The notes under the pieces: model-generated
Told to the model about the DNA's origin: nothing
Databases searched by the model: none
Seen by the model: the letters and a program-made list of their open reading frames with translations, nothing else
Assembly (NCBI RefSeq): GCF_038019025.1
Contig: NZ_CP150496.1
Span: 647,501 to 711,500 of the forward strand
Source: Polaribacter marinaquae
GTDB lineage: Bacteria > Bacteroidota > Bacteroidia > Flavobacteriales > Flavobacteriaceae
Reading direction: 5' to 3'
Length of the DNA stretch: 64,000 bases
Part shown: piece by piece, positions 43,884 to 53,539 of the stretch
Position numbering within the stretch: the stretch's first letter is position 1
Layout of the letters: each line of letters begins with the position of its first letter
Translations under genes and position numbers: made by a program

Positions 43884-44780
43884 TTATCTAGTTACTGTTC
43901 CAGATAAATTTACAACAGGGCCTGCTCCCATTGTTAAAACTGTATGGTCTTTTGCGGTACTTGGCACTAAATGCGCTAATGGTTTTAATGTAAATGGAGC
44001 TGAACTATTATCTGGACTTGGCTCTACCGATATTACAATCGTTGCTCCTTTTAAATCTGTAGGAAAATCTACACCAGCTGCAGAACCCATTACATAATCT
44101 TCTCCAGGATATCCAGGACCATTATTTAAAGTTCCTTTAAAAGGAGATGTTGCAGCGTTATCATCGGCTCCTGAACCCGTTAAAAATGTTCCGGTACTAA
44201 CAGGTGTGCCATTTATTACCACCCAACCTTCATATTTCCATCCATCTGTTAAAGCAGGTAAACCTAAACCAGCTGTAACTGTTGGAGCATCTGAATTGTC
44301 TAAAAACCAAACTCCGCTTGCTTCATTTGTATCATCGTCATCAGTTGGAGTAGCTAAAATATATTTTCCGTAAGATTCTCCTAAAGTTTTTAAATCTCCA
44401 GAAGCATCAACTACAATATTATCTGAATTTACACTTGCTGAATTTCCAGAAAAATCACCAGCTAAAATTTTAGTTGCTGCAGGTGCTGGGTCAGAATCTA
44501 CTGCTGGCTCAATAGATAGCACAAACTTAGTAGCGTCTTGCAAATCTGCAAGGTCTACAGTGTAACTCTGCGGAAAATTAACACTAGTAAATGTACCAGT
44601 ACTAACCGGAGATCCGTTTACAATTAACCAACCTTCATATACAAAATCTGCACCTAATTCTTCTAATCCTGATAAATTTACAGTTAAATTACCTGTGGTT
44701 GGTTCATTTTCATTGTCGCTACATGCAACAAATAGTGTTGTTAAAGCAAAAATAATTGCTAAGTTTAAAACTTTTTTCAT
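43884..44780 (-). CDS. Lipoprotein with two repeated Tyr-Glu-Gly-Trp modules
   Basis: A 298-residue protein with a lipoprotein signal (MKKVLNLAIIFALTTLFVACSDN, lipobox VAC). The mature part has two related beta-rich modules: the first has FVYEGWLIVNGSPVSTGTF, the second WKYEGWVVINGTPVSTGTF. Each is followed by a strand reading FVLSIEPAVD or IVISVEPSPD. These resemble the C-terminal domain of some anti-sigma-K-like proteins, but no transmembrane or sigma-binding part is present. It is probably anchored in a membrane, facing outward. Function unknown. The Crp/Fnr gene upstream on the same strand is 77 bp away. Confidence 0.75.
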   Translation of the reverse strand: MKKVLNLAIIFALTTLFVACSDNENEPTTGNLTVNLSGLEELGADFVYEGWLIVNGSPVSTGTFTSVNFPQSYTVDLADLQDATKFVLSIEPAVDSDPAPAATKILAGDFSGNSASVNSDNIVVDASGDLKTLGESYGKYILATPTDDDDTNEASGVWFLDNSDAPTVTAGLGLPALTDGWKYEGWVVINGTPVSTGTFLTGSGADDNAATSPFKGTLNNGPGYPGEDYVMGSAAGVDFPTDLKGATIVISVEPSPDNSSAPFTLKPLAHLVPSTAKDHTVLTMGAGPVVNLSGTVTR

Positions 44781-44857
44781 CTTATTAAATGTTTATTGTT
44801 AATGTTGATGACAAAGTTAAAAGCTAAAGAAATATTTAAATGTTAGCTAGCGAACAC

Positions 44858-45529
44858 TTAAGCCATTTTTTGTAAAATTCTAAGTTCTTTTCTATTAAAG
44901 TTTATAATATTTTCATCTTTAAGTTCGTTCATTAAAACATTTAAATTAGATCTAGATGTACCTATTAAAGATGCAATATCTTTTTGGGTATACGGATGAA
45001 CTATTATTTTATCTCCAGTAGATTCGCAATCGTAGCCATATTCTTCACAAAGTTCTTTTGTAAATTCTAAAAAACGAGTTCTGGTATCCTTAAATAAAAT
45101 TAATTGTAATCTTCTCTCTAACTTTTTAAATCTAAGTCCTAAGAATTTATAAATTTTTAAACTAAATGTTTTATTATCACGCATTAAATCATGCATTGTT
45201 TCTACACTTATTGGGCAAATAGACGTTTTCATATCTATAGATTGTGCAAATTCATTTCTTTTTTCTTCTCCCAAAATAGCCTTTTCGCCAAATAGCTCTC
45301 CTTTTGTTAAAATTGCATTGATAATTTCTTCACCAGCTCCTGTGTAATAACCTATTTTAACTTTTCCTTTTTCAATAAGAAAAACTTTATTTGCTGCATC
45401 TTCTGTAAAATAGATATAATCACTTTTTTGATAAGTATCAAAACTGTGGCATTTTTTGTAGTCTTTAAATTTATGTGGACATAAAAGATGAAACAAATTA
45501 ACGTGATCAAAAAACCATATATTTTTCAT
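44858..45529 (-). CDS. Crp/Fnr-family transcriptional regulator
   Basis: A 223-residue regulator. The cyclic-nucleotide-binding fold spans about 30-140 (KSDYIYFTEDAANKVFLIEKGKVKIGYYT, ILTKGELFGEKAILGEE) and the winged helix lies at the C-terminus (TQKDIASLIGTSRSNLNVLMNELKDENII). The Cys residues needed for an FNR iron-sulphur cluster are not in the right arrangement (Cys at 16 and 27 only), so it is Crp-like rather than FNR-like. The RFLEFTKELCEEYG stretch forms the hinge helix. The effector is unknown. It lies upstream of the modular lipoprotein gene and may control it. Confidence 0.88.
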   Translation of the reverse strand: MKNIWFFDHVNLFHLLCPHKFKDYKKCHSFDTYQKSDYIYFTEDAANKVFLIEKGKVKIGYYTGAGEEIINAILTKGELFGEKAILGEEKRNEFAQSIDMKTSICPISVETMHDLMRDNKTFSLKIYKFLGLRFKKLERRLQLILFKDTRTRFLEFTKELCEEYGYDCESTGDKIIVHPYTQKDIASLIGTSRSNLNVLMNELKDENIINFNRKELRILQKMA

Positions 45530-45597
45530 AAGGGTAGTGTTTTAGACAATTATTATAAAAGTCTTAAAACAGCTTATATACTTACAAAAAGTATGAA

Positions 45598-46293
45598 TTA
45601 ATCGTTAATTTTTAATAATAAGTTAGGGTTTGGGCAGTTCTCTTTATAAAAATCTAAATCTTTACTAGAGGAAACACCTGGATAATCACCTTTATTACCT
45701 TGTAAATCTTTTATAATTTGAAAATGTAAATGTGGTGCATAATCTCCGTTTACTGTAGCATTTCCTAATTCTGCAATTACTTCTCCTTCATTAAATTTAT
45801 CGCCAACTTTTAAATTTTGAATCGAATTTTCAGATAAATGTCCATATAAAGTATAAAAGTTATAATCTGCGATTTTATGTTCTAAAATAATTGTTGGTCC
45901 GTAATCACCGTGATTTTTATTAAAATTAAAACTATGTACTTTTCCTTTTAAAACGGCCAATACTTTGGTTTTTTCTTTACACCACAAATCAATACCTAAG
46001 TGTATATTTCTTTTATCTTCTTCACTTAAATTTTTAAAATACGCACTTCTGTCATATAAATTTCTTTTTTCTAAATAACCACCATAAGCTACATGCTTAT
46101 TTTCTTTTTTTAAAAAAGCTTCAATATAATTTTCCCAATCTTTCGAAGAAGAAACATCAAAACTTAATAAGTCTTTATTTGTATTAGAAATGTTTATTGG
46201 TACATAACTAGATAGATGTATTTTTTTTTCTATAGCTAATAAAGGCGTTTCTGATATATTCTTTAAAAAAGATTCAAAAGGATTTAATTTCAT
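45598..46293 (-). CDS. M23-family peptidase (LytM-like)
   Basis: A 231-residue protein with a LytM/M23 domain at about residues 100-215. The zinc motif HLGIDLW carries the first His and Asp, and HLHFQI the later His pair; TLYGHLSENSI lies between them. The catalytic residues are therefore present. There is no clear signal peptide or membrane helix in the first 30 residues (MKLNPFESFLKNISETPLLA), which is unusual for a wall enzyme. It could cut peptidoglycan cross-links if exported. On the minus strand, downstream of the aconitase gene but separated by a terminator. Confidence 0.85.
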   Translation of the reverse strand: MKLNPFESFLKNISETPLLAIEKKIHLSSYVPINISNTNKDLLSFDVSSSKDWENYIEAFLKKENKHVAYGGYLEKRNLYDRSAYFKNLSEEDKRNIHLGIDLWCKEKTKVLAVLKGKVHSFNFNKNHGDYGPTIILEHKIADYNFYTLYGHLSENSIQNLKVGDKFNEGEVIAELGNATVNGDYAPHLHFQIIKDLQGNKGDYPGVSSSKDLDFYKENCPNPNLLLKIND

Positions 46294-46309
46294 AAATTAA
46301 AAGTAAAAA

Positions 46310-46337
46310 AAAACTCTCGAAATTCATCGAGAGTTTT
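46310..46337 (-). terminator. Terminator after the mitochondrial-type aconitase gene
   Basis: An 11-bp stem (AAAACTCTCGA with TCGAGAGTTTT) has a T-run on the minus strand and separates the aconitase gene from the M23 peptidase gene. Confidence 0.85.
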
Positions 46338-46357
46338 ATATTAAATTGACTTAAATA

Positions 46358-48625
46358 TTAAGCATTTTCCTTTTTTATTAAGTTTAATGCAGAACCTTCA
46401 TTATACCAATCTATTTGACTTTGGTTATAAGTATGATTTACAATAATAGTATCTTTAGATCCATCTGCATGTACTAATTCTATAGTTAAAGGTTTGTCTG
46501 GTGCAAACTCATTTAAATCTAAGAAATTAAATGTATCATCTTCTTGAATTAAATCATAATCAGCTTCGTTTGCAAAGGTTAAACCTAACATTCCTTGTTT
46601 TTTAAGGTTTGTTTCGTGAATTCTTGCAAAAGATTTTACAATTACAGCAACTACCCCCAAATGTCTAGGTTCCATTGCAGCGTGCTCTCTAGAAGAACCT
46701 TCACCATAGTTATGATCTCCTACAACCACTGTTTTTATTCCTGCTGCCTTATAAGCTCTGGCTGTATCTGGCACTCCACCAAATTCTCCTGTAATTTGAT
46801 TTTTAACAAAATTTGTTTTTTTACCAAACGCATTTACTGCACCAATTAAACAATTGTTAGAAATATTGTCTAGATGCCCTCTAAAACGTAACCAAGGTCC
46901 TGCCATAGAAATATGGTCTGTTGTACATTTTCCGAAAGCTTTAATTAATAATTTTGCTCCAGAAATATCATTTCCAATTGGCGTAAATGGCTCTAATAAT
47001 TGTAATCTTTCAGAATCTTCATTTACAGCAATTTTAACGTGACTTCCATCTTCTTCAGGCGCTAGATAACCATCATCTTTAACTTCAAAACCTTTTGGCG
47101 GCAATTCCCATCCTGTAGGTTCATCTAACATTACTTCTTCTCCGTTTTCGTTAATTAATTTATCTGTAATAGGATTAAAATCTAAACGACCAGCAATAGT
47201 TACAGCTGCAACCATCTCTGGCGAAGCAACAAATGCATGCGTATTAGGGTTACCATCTGCTCGTTTTGCAAAGTTTCTATTAAAGGAATGAATTATTGAG
47301 TTTTTAGGAGCATTTTTTGGATCTTCATAACGTGCCCATTGCCCTATACAAGGTCCACAAGCATTTGTAAAAATCTTAGCATCTAATTTTTCAAAGATTC
47401 CTAAAATACCATCTCTATCTGCAGTATATCTAACTTTTTCAGAACCAGGATTTATTCCAAAATCTGCTTTTGTCTTTAAACCTTTGTCTATAGCTTGTTG
47501 GGCTATTGAAGAAGCTCTTGATAAATCTTCGTAAGAAGAGTTTGTACAAGAACCAATCAATCCCCACTCTACTTTTAAAGGCCAATCGTTAGCATTGGCT
47601 GCTTCTGTCATATCTGCACCAGCTTTTGTAGATAAATCTGGAGTAAAAGGACCATTTAATAACGGACTTAGTTCTGATAAATTAATCTCTATTACTTGAT
47701 CGAAATATTGCTCTGGATTCGCATATACTTCTTTATCTCCTGTTAGATAATCTTTAACTTCATTTGCAGCATCAGCTACATCACCTCTGTCTGTAGCACG
47801 TAAATAACGTTCCATAGATTCATCATAACCAAATGTAGAAGTTGTAGCTCCTATTTCTGCTCCCATGTTACAAATTGTACCTTTACCTGTACAAGACATA
47901 GAAGTAGCACCTTCTCCAAAATATTCTACAATAGCGCCAGTACCTCCTTTAGCAGAAACAATAGCAGCAACTTTTAAAATAACATCTTTTGGCGCTGTCC
48001 AACCAGATAATTTACCTGTTAATTTTACACCAATTAATTTCGGAAACTTTAACTCCCAAGGCATACCTGCCATAACATCTACTGCATCTGCACCACCAAC
48101 TCCAATGGCAACCATACCTAATCCTCCAGCATTAACTGTGTGAGAATCTGTACCAATCATCATTCCTCCAGGAAATGCATAATTTTCTAAGACTACTTGG
48201 TGTATAATTCCTGCACCTGGCTTCCAAAAACCTAAACCATATTTATTAGAAACAGATTCTAAAAAATTAAATACTTCATTACTTGTATTTAATGCATTTT
48301 GCAAATCTGAACTTGCGCCATTTTTAGCTTGAATTAAGTGATCGCAATGGGTAGTGGTTGGTACCGCTACTTTAGATTTACCAGCTTGCATAAATTGTAA
48401 CAATGCCATTTGTGCTGTTGCATCTTGCAAAGCAATTCTATCTGGAGCAAAATCTACATAGTCTATTCCTCTTACAAACGCCTTATCAGAATTACTATCC
48501 CATAAGTGAGAATATAAAATCTTTTCTGCTAAGGTTAGTGGTTTTCCTGTAAGTTCACGAGCAGCATCAACACGTTCAACAACGGTTGAATACACTTTTT
48601 TAATCATATCAATATCAAATGCCAT
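46358..48625 (-). CDS. Aconitate hydratase, mitochondrial type
   Basis: A 755-residue aconitase with the organisation of the mitochondrial (short) type. The substrate face shows [11 protein letters not shown] and [33 protein letters not shown]; the cluster Cys are in [14 protein letters not shown] and [12 protein letters not shown]. The C-terminal swivel domain has [22 protein letters not shown]. It interconverts citrate and isocitrate in the TCA cycle, with a 4Fe-4S cluster. An unrelated-length AcnB-type gene lies directly upstream on the same strand, so this chromosome carries both types. A separate terminator stands on each side. Gene symbols for this form vary (acn, acnA), so none is given. 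Confidence 0.94.
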   Translation of the reverse strand: MAFDIDMIKKVYSTVVERVDAARELTGKPLTLAEKILYSHLWDSNSDKAFVRGIDYVDFAPDRIALQDATAQMALLQFMQAGKSKVAVPTTTHCDHLIQAKNGASSDLQNALNTSNEVFNFLESVSNKYGLGFWKPGAGIIHQVVLENYAFPGGMMIGTDSHTVNAGGLGMVAIGVGGADAVDVMAGMPWELKFPKLIGVKLTGKLSGWTAPKDVILKVAAIVSAKGGTGAIVEYFGEGATSMSCTGKGTICNMGAEIGATTSTFGYDESMERYLRATDRGDVADAANEVKDYLTGDKEVYANPEQYFDQVIEINLSELSPLLNGPFTPDLSTKAGADMTEAANANDWPLKVEWGLIGSCTNSSYEDLSRASSIAQQAIDKGLKTKADFGINPGSEKVRYTADRDGILGIFEKLDAKIFTNACGPCIGQWARYEDPKNAPKNSIIHSFNRNFAKRADGNPNTHAFVASPEMVAAVTIAGRLDFNPITDKLINENGEEVMLDEPTGWELPPKGFEVKDDGYLAPEEDGSHVKIAVNEDSERLQLLEPFTPIGNDISGAKLLIKAFGKCTTDHISMAGPWLRFRGHLDNISNNCLIGAVNAFGKKTNFVKNQITGEFGGVPDTARAYKAAGIKTVVVGDHNYGEGSSREHAAMEPRHLGVVAVIVKSFARIHETNLKKQGMLGLTFANEADYDLIQEDDTFNFLDLNEFAPDKPLTIELVHADGSKDTIIVNHTYNQSQIDWYNEGSALNLIKKENA

Positions 48626-48782
48626 AAGAATTATAAATAATTTAAAGGTTTTTGTTATAAGTTTTACTAATTCACAAGATACAAAATTTATAATTATTTG
48701 ATAAATGATTTATTTATTAATAAAGATTTAAAACTTATACCTTAATAGAAAAATTTGATACACACTTTAGATGTAAACAAAA

Positions 48783-48810
48783 AAATCCTGAGTTTAAAAA
48801 CTCAGGATTT
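48783..48810 (-). terminator. Terminator after acnB
   Basis: A 13-bp stem (AAATCCTGAGTTT with AAACTCAGGATTT) is followed on the minus strand by a T-run. It stops acnB before the second aconitase. Confidence 0.9.
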
Positions 48811-48831
48811 TCTATTTATATAGATTTTTAA

Positions 48832-51606
48832 TTATCTAACTAATTGTTTTTGTGAAGGCTTAAATTTAGTTAAAACAATACCATCAACAGCAGCTTCATA
48901 TTCTGCCATAGTTGGTGTTCTTCCTAAAATTGTTGATAAAACAACTACGGGTGTAGATGATAATAAAGATTCTCCTTTTTTCTCTCCAGAATCTTTTACA
49001 ACTCTTCCTTGAAACAAACGTGTAGATGTTGCCATTACAGTATCTCCTGGTTCTGCTTTTTCTTGGTTACCCATACATAGGTTACAACCTGGACGCTCTA
49101 GGTATAGCAGGTTTTCGTACTTTGTACGTGCTAATCCTTTTGGTGCGCTATCGTCAAATTCAAATCCTGAGTATTTTTGTAATACTTCCCAATCTCCTTC
49201 TTCTTTAAGCTCATCAACAATATTATATGTTGGTGGTGCTACAACCAAAGGTGCTTTAAATTCTACTTTCCCATTTTGAGCTTCGACATTTTTAAGCATT
49301 TGAGCTAAAATTTTCATGTCTCCTTTGTGAACCATACATGATCCTACGAAACCTAAATCTACTTTTTTAGTTCCTCCGTAATATGATAATGGTCTGATGT
49401 TATCGTGTGTGTAACGTTTTGAAACATCATCATTATTTACATCTGGATCTGCAATCATTGGTTCTGCAATTTCATCCAAATCAATAATAACTTCTGCATG
49501 ATAAACAGCATCTGCATCTGGTCTTAAAGAAGGCTTAATACCTGTTTTAAGCTCAGTGATTCTAGTTTCGGCTTTTTCTACAAGACCTTTCAGCACTTGC
49601 TTATCATTATCCATTCCTTTATCAATCATAATCTGAATACGACCTTTAGCAATTTCTAATGACTCTATTAAAGTATCATCTTCTGAAATACAGATAGATG
49701 CTTTAGCTTTCATTTCTGCTGTCCAATCTGTAAATGTAAATGCTTCATCTGCCGTTAAAGTACCAATATGTACCTCAATTACACGACCTTGAAAAACGTT
49801 TTCACCTCCAAATTGTTTTAACATTTGTTGCTGTGTTGCGTGCACAACATCACGGAAATCCATATAAGATTTCATTTGTCCTTTAAAGGTTACTTTAACT
49901 GACTCTGGAATTGGCATTGATGCCTCACCTGTTGCCAATGCTAAAGCTACAGTACCTGAATCTGCTCCAAAAGCAACACCTTTAGACATACGTGTGTGCG
50001 AATCTCCACCAATAATGATGTCCCAATCACCTACAGTAATATCGTTCAATACTTTATGAATAACATCCGTCATTGGGAAATATTTTCCTTTAGGGTCACG
50101 ACCAGTAATTAAACCAAAATCGTTCATAAAGCTCATTAATCTCGGTATGTTAGCTTTAGATTTATCATCCCAAACTGATGCTGTATGACAACCAGATTGG
50201 TAAGCACCGTCAACAATTGGAGAGATAACTGTTGCAGCCATCATTTCTAATTCTTGAGACGTCATTAAACCTGTAGTATCTTGCGAACCTACAATGTTTA
50301 CCTCTGCACGAACATAAGAACCTGCGTGTAATGTAGCGCCTGATGTACCTACTGCATTTTTATTAAATATTTTCTCAACAGCTGTTAAACCTTGACCTTC
50401 TATAGATACTTCTTTTGAAGGTGCATATACTTGTGGCACTTCAATTCCTAAAGTTTTACAAGCAAATGTTTGTAATTTTTTACCGAAAACAACAGCGTAA
50501 GAACCACCTGCTTTCATAAACTCCATTTTTTGCGGAGTAAAGGCTGCAGAAATATCTTTTAATTCTGTTTTACCGTGGTATAATTTTTTTTCTTTTGTAT
50601 TGATCGTTAAAACAGTACCTGTTTCTACAGAATACATTTGTTTTAAAACTGGTTCTCCATCTTCATCTACAATAGTATTACCTTTTTCATCTTTTTGAAT
50701 TACCCAATTTTTAAGATCTAAACCGATACCTCCTGTTACTCCAACCGTTGTTAAAAAAATCGGAGCAATACCATTTGTACCAGCAATTACTGGTGCAATG
50801 TTTATAAAAGGTACATATGGACTTGAAGGAATACCTGTCCATAATGCAACGTTATTTACACCGGACATTCTAGAAGATCCAACTCCCATAGTTCCTTTTT
50901 CTGCAATTAACATTACACGTTTATCAGGATGCTGTTCCTTTAAAGCTAATAATTCATTTTGCATGTCTTTGTTATGTTCAAACATACATTGCCCATGTAA
51001 CTCCCGATCAGAACGTGAATGTGCATCACCTCCCGGAGATAATAAATCTGTAGATATATCACCTACACCAGCTATGTAAGTAACTACCTCAATTTCTTCT
51101 TCTATTTCTGGCAGCTTTGTAAAGAATTCTGCTTGGGCATAACTTTCAATAATATCTTTAGCGATAGAACTTCCGTTATTGAAAGCTTCTTCTAAACGAT
51201 CTGTGTCTGCTTCATATAAAAATACTTGAGTTTTTAAAACTTTTGCAGCTTTATTCGCTATTACTTCATCAGCTCCTAAAGCTAAATCAAGTAATACTTT
51301 AACCGATGGTCCACCTTTCATGTGCGATAATTGCTCGAAAGCGAAATCTGTAGAAATTTCTGGAACAATAGATTCACCTAAAATAATCTCTTTTAAAAAC
51401 TTAGCTTTTACAACGGCTGCACTTGTTGTACCCGGTAAAACGTTATAGATAAAAAAGTTTAGAGATTGTTCTCTATACTCATTTTCTGTATCTTTAATTT
51501 GCTCAATAATTGCGCTTAATAAATCTGCACCATCAATTGGTTGTGGATGAAGTCCTTTCGTTTTTCGTTCTTCAATCTGTTTTAGGTAATCTTTATAAAT
51601 ACTCAT
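48832..51606 (-). CDS. acnB: Bifunctional aconitate hydratase 2 / 2-methylisocitrate dehydratase AcnB
   Basis: A 924-residue protein of AcnB length. It starts with the HEAT-like N-terminal domain (YKDYLKQIEERKTKGLHPQPID), then the AcnB swivel (GVGDISTDLLSPGGDAHSRSDRELHG), ending in the Fe-S domain with GFVGSCMVHKGDM and GCNLCMGNQ, the cluster Cys. AcnB makes citrate/isocitrate and acts on 2-methylisocitrate in some bacteria. It is followed by a different, mitochondrial-type aconitase on the same strand. Neither gene shows a truncation. Confidence 0.95.
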   Translation of the reverse strand: MSIYKDYLKQIEERKTKGLHPQPIDGADLLSAIIEQIKDTENEYREQSLNFFIYNVLPGTTSAAVVKAKFLKEIILGESIVPEISTDFAFEQLSHMKGGPSVKVLLDLALGADEVIANKAAKVLKTQVFLYEADTDRLEEAFNNGSSIAKDIIESYAQAEFFTKLPEIEEEIEVVTYIAGVGDISTDLLSPGGDAHSRSDRELHGQCMFEHNKDMQNELLALKEQHPDKRVMLIAEKGTMGVGSSRMSGVNNVALWTGIPSSPYVPFINIAPVIAGTNGIAPIFLTTVGVTGGIGLDLKNWVIQKDEKGNTIVDEDGEPVLKQMYSVETGTVLTINTKEKKLYHGKTELKDISAAFTPQKMEFMKAGGSYAVVFGKKLQTFACKTLGIEVPQVYAPSKEVSIEGQGLTAVEKIFNKNAVGTSGATLHAGSYVRAEVNIVGSQDTTGLMTSQELEMMAATVISPIVDGAYQSGCHTASVWDDKSKANIPRLMSFMNDFGLITGRDPKGKYFPMTDVIHKVLNDITVGDWDIIIGGDSHTRMSKGVAFGADSGTVALALATGEASMPIPESVKVTFKGQMKSYMDFRDVVHATQQQMLKQFGGENVFQGRVIEVHIGTLTADEAFTFTDWTAEMKAKASICISEDDTLIESLEIAKGRIQIMIDKGMDNDKQVLKGLVEKAETRITELKTGIKPSLRPDADAVYHAEVIIDLDEIAEPMIADPDVNNDDVSKRYTHDNIRPLSYYGGTKKVDLGFVGSCMVHKGDMKILAQMLKNVEAQNGKVEFKAPLVVAPPTYNIVDELKEEGDWEVLQKYSGFEFDDSAPKGLARTKYENLLYLERPGCNLCMGNQEKAEPGDTVMATSTRLFQGRVVKDSGEKKGESLLSSTPVVVLSTILGRTPTMAEYEAAVDGIVLTKFKPSQKQLVR

Positions 51607-51840
51607 GAAAGAAATCTTTTATTACTGTAAGTCTTTTGTTAAAAATTTTAAAAAATTAAGTTTTAAACTCTTTAAAATTTATTCTCGCAAACTTACATTT
51701 TTTATATTAATTTTAAAAGATAAATAACCGATTGCAATAATTAATAAATAAAAAAAGGCAAATTTCTAAATAGCTGAATATTATTCAATAAAAAAGAAGA
51801 TAATCTGTTTTTTATTAAGGATATCGTAATCAATTAAAAA

Positions 51841-52143
51841 AAAGCAGGCTAATAAGCCGAATTCTGTTCCTTATAAATAAGGCTCTTATCATTTATCTAG
51901 TTCTAAAATTACTCTTAGAATCAATCTGTCTACCCTTTAGAATCGAGCGAGTAGCTCTCAAGTTCTAATATACATGACATTGCACCTCATAGAGTTTACC
52001 TGGTTTCACTACAGCCGAACTGTACTTGCTTTCTGTTGCACTTGTCCTCAACTTACGCTGGACGGATGTTATCCGCTATGATACTCTTTGGTGTCCGGAC
52101 TTTCCTTCTTAATTAAATTAAGACGATAAGATAAGCCTGCTTT
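51841..52143 (-). ncRNA. rnpB: RNase P RNA (bacterial class A-like)
   Basis: A gene of about 303 nt on the minus strand. Read on that strand it begins AAAGCAGGCTTATC and contains GAAGGAAAGTCCGGACACC, which is the universal P4 region of RNase P RNA. It ends GAACAGAATTCGGCTT, the other universal end, followed by ATTAGCCTGC pairing with the 5' end (P1). A run of T follows, so P1 doubles as terminator. It is the catalytic RNA that cuts the 5' leader from pre-tRNA, working with RnpA. The exact ends are estimated. Two minus-strand terminators lie just upstream and separate it from dnaJ. Confidence 0.93.
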
Positions 52144-52179
52144 AAATTATATTGTACGATTTCTATTTGATAAAAAAAA

Positions 52180-52201
52180 CCCACTCAATAAATTGAGTGG
52201 G
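52180..52201 (-). terminator. Terminator hairpin upstream of rnpB
   Basis: CCCACTCAAT with ATTGAGTGGG makes a perfect 10-bp stem. On the minus strand it is followed by TTTTTTTTATC, a strong terminator between dnaJ and rnpB. Confidence 0.85.
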
Positions 52202-52224
52202 AAAAATTGCTATGAAAAAGAAAA

Positions 52225-52250
52225 AGTGTTGTTGGCGAACCAACAACACT
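52225..52250 (-). terminator. Second terminator hairpin downstream of dnaJ
   Basis: AGTGTTGTTGG with CCAACAACACT (11-bp stem) has, on the minus strand, a UUCG-type loop and is followed by TTTTTCTTTTTC. It lies 81 bp past the dnaJ stop, as the first of two tandem stops. Confidence 0.75.
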
Positions 52251-52330
52251 GCAAATATATATTAAATCTAGTAAAAAAAGTATCCTTTTTATTTAATATT
52301 CATTTTTTTACTGATTTTTTTAACATATGT

Positions 52331-53470
52331 CTACGAAAACATATCTTTAACTTTCTCAAAAAATGATTTATCAGATTTATTTGGCGCAGGAACAAAGTTA
52401 TCATCGTTCATCATTTTATCGAAAAACTGCTTTTGTTCTTTGTTTAATTCTTGCGGTGTCCAAACATTAATATGGATTAAAAAATCTCCTGTGCCGTATC
52501 TTTCGATGCTAGGTAAACCTTTTCCTTTTAATCTTAAAATTTTTCCAGATTGTGTACCTGCATCAATTTTAATCTTTACTTTACCAGTTACAGTTTCTAC
52601 CTCTTTACTAGTACCTAAGACTGCTTCAGAAAAGTTTACATACAAATCGTAATGAATATTTGTTCCTTCTCTTTTTAAAGAATCATGTTGTATTTCTTCG
52701 ATTAAAACTAATAAATCTCCTGCGATAGAATTTTTACCAGGAGCTTCGTTTCCTTTACCTCCTACTTTTAATTGAACTCCTTCTGTAACACCTGCTGGTA
52801 TATTTATAGAAACTGTTTCTTCTGCAACAATTAAACCTTGCGCGTCTGCTCCGTTTGGTTTGCTACTAATAATTTCTCCTGCACCAGAACAAGTACCACA
52901 AGTAGTTGCAGTTTGCATTCTACCTAATATTGTGTTCGTAACACGCATTTGTTGCCCAGAACCATTACAAGTTGTACAAGTTTTGTACTTAACACCGTCT
53001 GCTTGAACTTTACGTTTTACTTTTACTTTTTTCTCTACTCCTTTTGCAATTTCTTCTAAAGTTAGTTTTACACGAATTCTCATGTTACTTCCTTTAACTC
53101 TAGCTTGACGTTGACCACCGCCACCGCCAAAACCACCACCAAAGCCGCCGCCGAAACCGCCACCGCCAAAGATGTCTCCGAATTGACTAAATATGTCATC
53201 CATATTCATACCACCGCCACCAAAACCGCCTCCGCCTTGAGGACCATCAAAAGCAGCATGACCGTATTGATCGTATCTTGCTTTTTTGTTTTCGTCACTT
53301 AGAACTTCATAAGCTTCTGCAGCTTTTTTAAAATTTTCTTCTGCGGTTTTATCATCAGGGTTTTTATCTGGATGATATTTTATAGCCATTTTTCTATAAG
53401 CCTTCTTAATTTCTGCCTGAGTTGCAGATTTAGAAATACCTAATATTTCGTAAAAATCTTGTTTTGCCAT
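52331..53470 (-). CDS. dnaJ: Chaperone DnaJ (two-motif zinc domain)
   Basis: A 379-residue DnaJ starting at the ATG at 53470 (MAKQDFYEILGI); a longer reading from 53488 adds six unlikely residues. The J domain has HPD at 33-35, followed by the Gly/Phe-rich linker (about 75-120). The zinc domain contains only two CxxCxGxG motifs: C165-C168 and C191-C194. Most DnaJ have four, so only one zinc centre is expected. The C-terminal substrate-binding domains follow. It works with DnaK and GrpE in protein folding. GrpE is encoded 69 bp upstream on the same strand. Confidence 0.95.
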   Translation of the reverse strand: MAKQDFYEILGISKSATQAEIKKAYRKMAIKYHPDKNPDDKTAEENFKKAAEAYEVLSDENKKARYDQYGHAAFDGPQGGGGFGGGGMNMDDIFSQFGDIFGGGGFGGGFGGGFGGGGGQRQARVKGSNMRIRVKLTLEEIAKGVEKKVKVKRKVQADGVKYKTCTTCNGSGQQMRVTNTILGRMQTATTCGTCSGAGEIISSKPNGADAQGLIVAEETVSINIPAGVTEGVQLKVGGKGNEAPGKNSIAGDLLVLIEEIQHDSLKREGTNIHYDLYVNFSEAVLGTSKEVETVTGKVKIKIDAGTQSGKILRLKGKGLPSIERYGTGDFLIHINVWTPQELNKEQKQFFDKMMNDDNFVPAPNKSDKSFFEKVKDMFS

Positions 53471-53539
53471 TTTTATTTCAATTATCAATTAACAGTAATC
53501 AATGATCAATGGTAATTGTGCATTGTTAATTGTAATTAT

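Noticed and set aside
53471..53488. DnaJ start at 53488 with six extra residues.
   Set aside because: DnaJ proteins begin with MAKQDFYE-like residues, so the ATG at 53470 fits the family.
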